Below, in pieces: positions 62,370 to 64,000 of a stretch of 64,000 bases of DNA (position 1 is its first letter; every line of letters starts with the position of its first letter). This DNA comes from Gammaproteobacteria bacterium (GTDB lineage Bacteria > Pseudomonadota > Gammaproteobacteria > Pseudomonadales > Pseudohongiellaceae). A model generated the notes under the pieces. The model saw nothing but the letters and a program-made list of their open reading frames with translations. It did not search any database and was not told where the DNA came from. The stretch lies in contig JABJIC010000018.1 in the NCBI GenBank assembly GCA_018661465.1, positions 1-64,000 on the forward strand, in the 5' to 3' direction. Position numbers and translations under genes: made by a program.

Positions 62370-62804
62370 TTATGCTATACGGTTTGCTCTAACAGCACTG
62401 CGCCTTGCCTTAATCGCCAATTGCTTTGCCTTCTCATCACCATATTTGTTAATTGAGAAGTAAGCATTTTTTTGCTTCCGGCGAGCGCCTTTACCTTCTT
62501 GCCAAGTTGCAACCCATGAATGGTCCTTCTCCGAATAGCTCACGCCAATTTCTCCAGAGCTATTAAGAGGGGATACTTTTCTTGGGCTGAATTTGGCGTA
62601 GGGCCAATTTGCACCGTAAATTTTCTTGCCTTCAATATCCCGTTTCTTTTTGGCAGCAGCAATGGCTTTATTCTTGCCGCCAAACTTCTTGAAAGGGAAT
62701 GACTGTTGAAAGCTCTTATCGTTGTACTTGATTCTCACCCATGCACAGTTTGTGCCGCGGGATTCGATAATGCTGATGTGGTGGAGCGCGCTTAGTTTTT
62801 TCAA
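62370..62804 (-). CDS. Standalone AP2/ERF-like DNA-binding protein with two AP2-like segments
   Basis: EIGVSYSEKDHSWVATWQEGKGARRKQKNAYFSINKYGDEKAKQLAIKARRSAV and a related upstream segment. Confidence 0.7.
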   Translation of the reverse strand: MKKLSALHHISIIESRGTNCAWVRIKYNDKSFQQSFPFKKFGGKNKAIAAAKKKRDIEGKKIYGANWPYAKFSPRKVSPLNSSGEIGVSYSEKDHSWVATWQEGKGARRKQKNAYFSINKYGDEKAKQLAIKARRSAVRANRIA

Positions 62805-63022
62805 AAGAACCTCTCTATCGATCTATGTTTGTCTACAGGTCAAAGTGGTAGTCGGTCGTACCCCAGGTACTGCTGTTATGACTATTATAGACAGCAATGA
62901 GTCACTCTTTGTATTGGAATATCCATTTCTCTAAATCATTCCAAAACTCTGCTATAAGTAGGAAATCAATGAAAGGTTTCTTCCATTACTCTAGGTAGTG
63001 TACACCTCTGTGAGAGGCTGGG

Positions 63023-63250
63023 CTAGGCGTGAGATGCCATGTGTTGGATAACACCTGGCTTGCGGCTTTCTACTTTATCTATGCTGTAATCATAGCGTTT
63101 GGCGCTGGGGTCAATATCCAGAGCCTCGTCTATCGCAGCCGATAGATCGGCCTTGGCAGCCTGCTCGGTAAGATAGGGGCCAGATATTTTCACCTGCAAA
63201 CTGGGTTCGTCAGGTGCTGTAGCTACGATGTAAAAGTTTTTTGCGTCCAA
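63023..63250 (-). CDS. Small hypothetical protein
   Basis: 75-aa ORF with balanced composition; no overlapping better ORF. Confidence 0.5.
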   Translation of the reverse strand: MDAKNFYIVATAPDEPSLQVKISGPYLTEQAAKADLSAAIDEALDIDPSAKRYDYSIDKVESRKPGVIQHMASHA

Positions 63251-63632
63251 TTTAATATTCCACCCGTTCTATGGCAGATGTACAGATTGCTATCGGCAAG
63301 CTGAACGATAGCTGAAACACTCTGAATTTAAGGCTTTGTCTTGATACACGGCTAATATCGGCCGCGTATTAAAATCCAACAGCTTCCCTTATATAAGAAC
63401 CTGAAAGGGGTATTTTTATTGCTTCTACCCCAAACACAAAATCCAACAGGCACACAGTACAAGGATATTCCCCTTATTCTGGCATTGTGCGTCCCCGGTC
63501 ACATCTTGAGCAATCTTCAATAGAATATGGCTGTGACAGAGCTAAACCTTAAAGATAGTCAGAATCCACTCCAGAAAAGGCTAAGATGCAGTCTGCGCGC
63601 CTAAACCCATAATTCACAGCTGAGCAGCGACA

Positions 63633-64000
63633 TTGAAAGAGCAGAAGAAGCAAGAAGTAGCTGTAGAAAAGATCAGCTTTATTCTTCCAGTATTGAATGA
63701 GAAAAGACTTGTAGGGCCGCAGCTGGAGCGCCTCCAGGTGTATCGGAGCGCTGGGCATGAGGTTTTGCTAATAGACGGAGGAAGCAGCGACGGTAGCCCG
63801 TCCGGCCTGGCTGGGCTAGTTGACTATGTCGATATAGCCCCACCAGGGCGCTCTTCTCAGATGAACCGCGGTGCCGAACTGGCATCAGGGGACATATTAC
63901 TCTTTCTGCATATTGATACGATCTTGCCAGAGTCAGCAGACACTCTTATCCGCGATGCCTGCAAGCAGGCGGAGTGGGGTTGGTTTGATGTTGAACTAGC
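63633..64000 (+). CDS. Family 2-type glycosyltransferase, TIGR04283-like, truncated by window end
   Basis: From TTG 63633: KISFILPVLNE...LLIDGGSSDGS...APPGRSSQMNRGAELASGDILLFLHIDTILPES; open to the window edge, so absent from the ORF track. Confidence 0.75.
   Translation, partial: MKEQKKQEVAVEKISFILPVLNEKRLVGPQLERLQVYRSAGHEVLLIDGGSSDGSPSGLAGLVDYVDIAPPGRSSQMNRGAELASGDILLFLHIDTILPESADTLIRDACKQAEWGWFDVEL

Overview
The window is gammaproteobacterial chromosome. From about 0.7 to 48 kb it carries a dense housekeeping backbone in an order resembling Pseudomonas-type genomes: tsaB-uppP-rsmJ / dapE-dapD-arsC-like-glnD-map / rpsB-tsf-pyrH-frr-uppS-cdsA-dxr-rseP-bamA-skp-lpxD-fabZ-lpxA-lpxB-rnhB / dnaE-accA-tilS-pyrG-kdsA-eno-ftsB-ispD-ispF-truD-pcm / DUF368-nlpD / fdxA-mutS / pncC / recA-recX. 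From about 48 kb the content is more accessory: DUF1015, Hsp20, a prpBCD methylcitrate operon with a GntR regulator, a divergent malonyl-CoA decarboxylase, DUF2239, a membrane-anchored winged-helix regulator, a BlaR1-like M56 protease plus BlaI repressor with two TACAnnTGTA operators, a tandem AP2-like protein and a truncated glycosyltransferase. The observations most worth a second look are: (1) a BlaR1/M56-BlaI module whose protease has a long acidic coiled-coil C-terminus instead of a recognisable beta-lactam sensor domain; (2) loss of surE and rpoS from their usual syntenic slots; (3) a recurring pattern of short tandem repeats and in-frame stop arrays at gene 3' ends, and of low-complexity insertions in essential proteins (S2, TruD, DnaE, TilS, IspD); (4) a 235-bp inverted-repeat element after rnhB; (5) paired palindromic operators upstream of DUF2239 and of the M56 gene. 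All calls come from reading the sequence; no database search was run.
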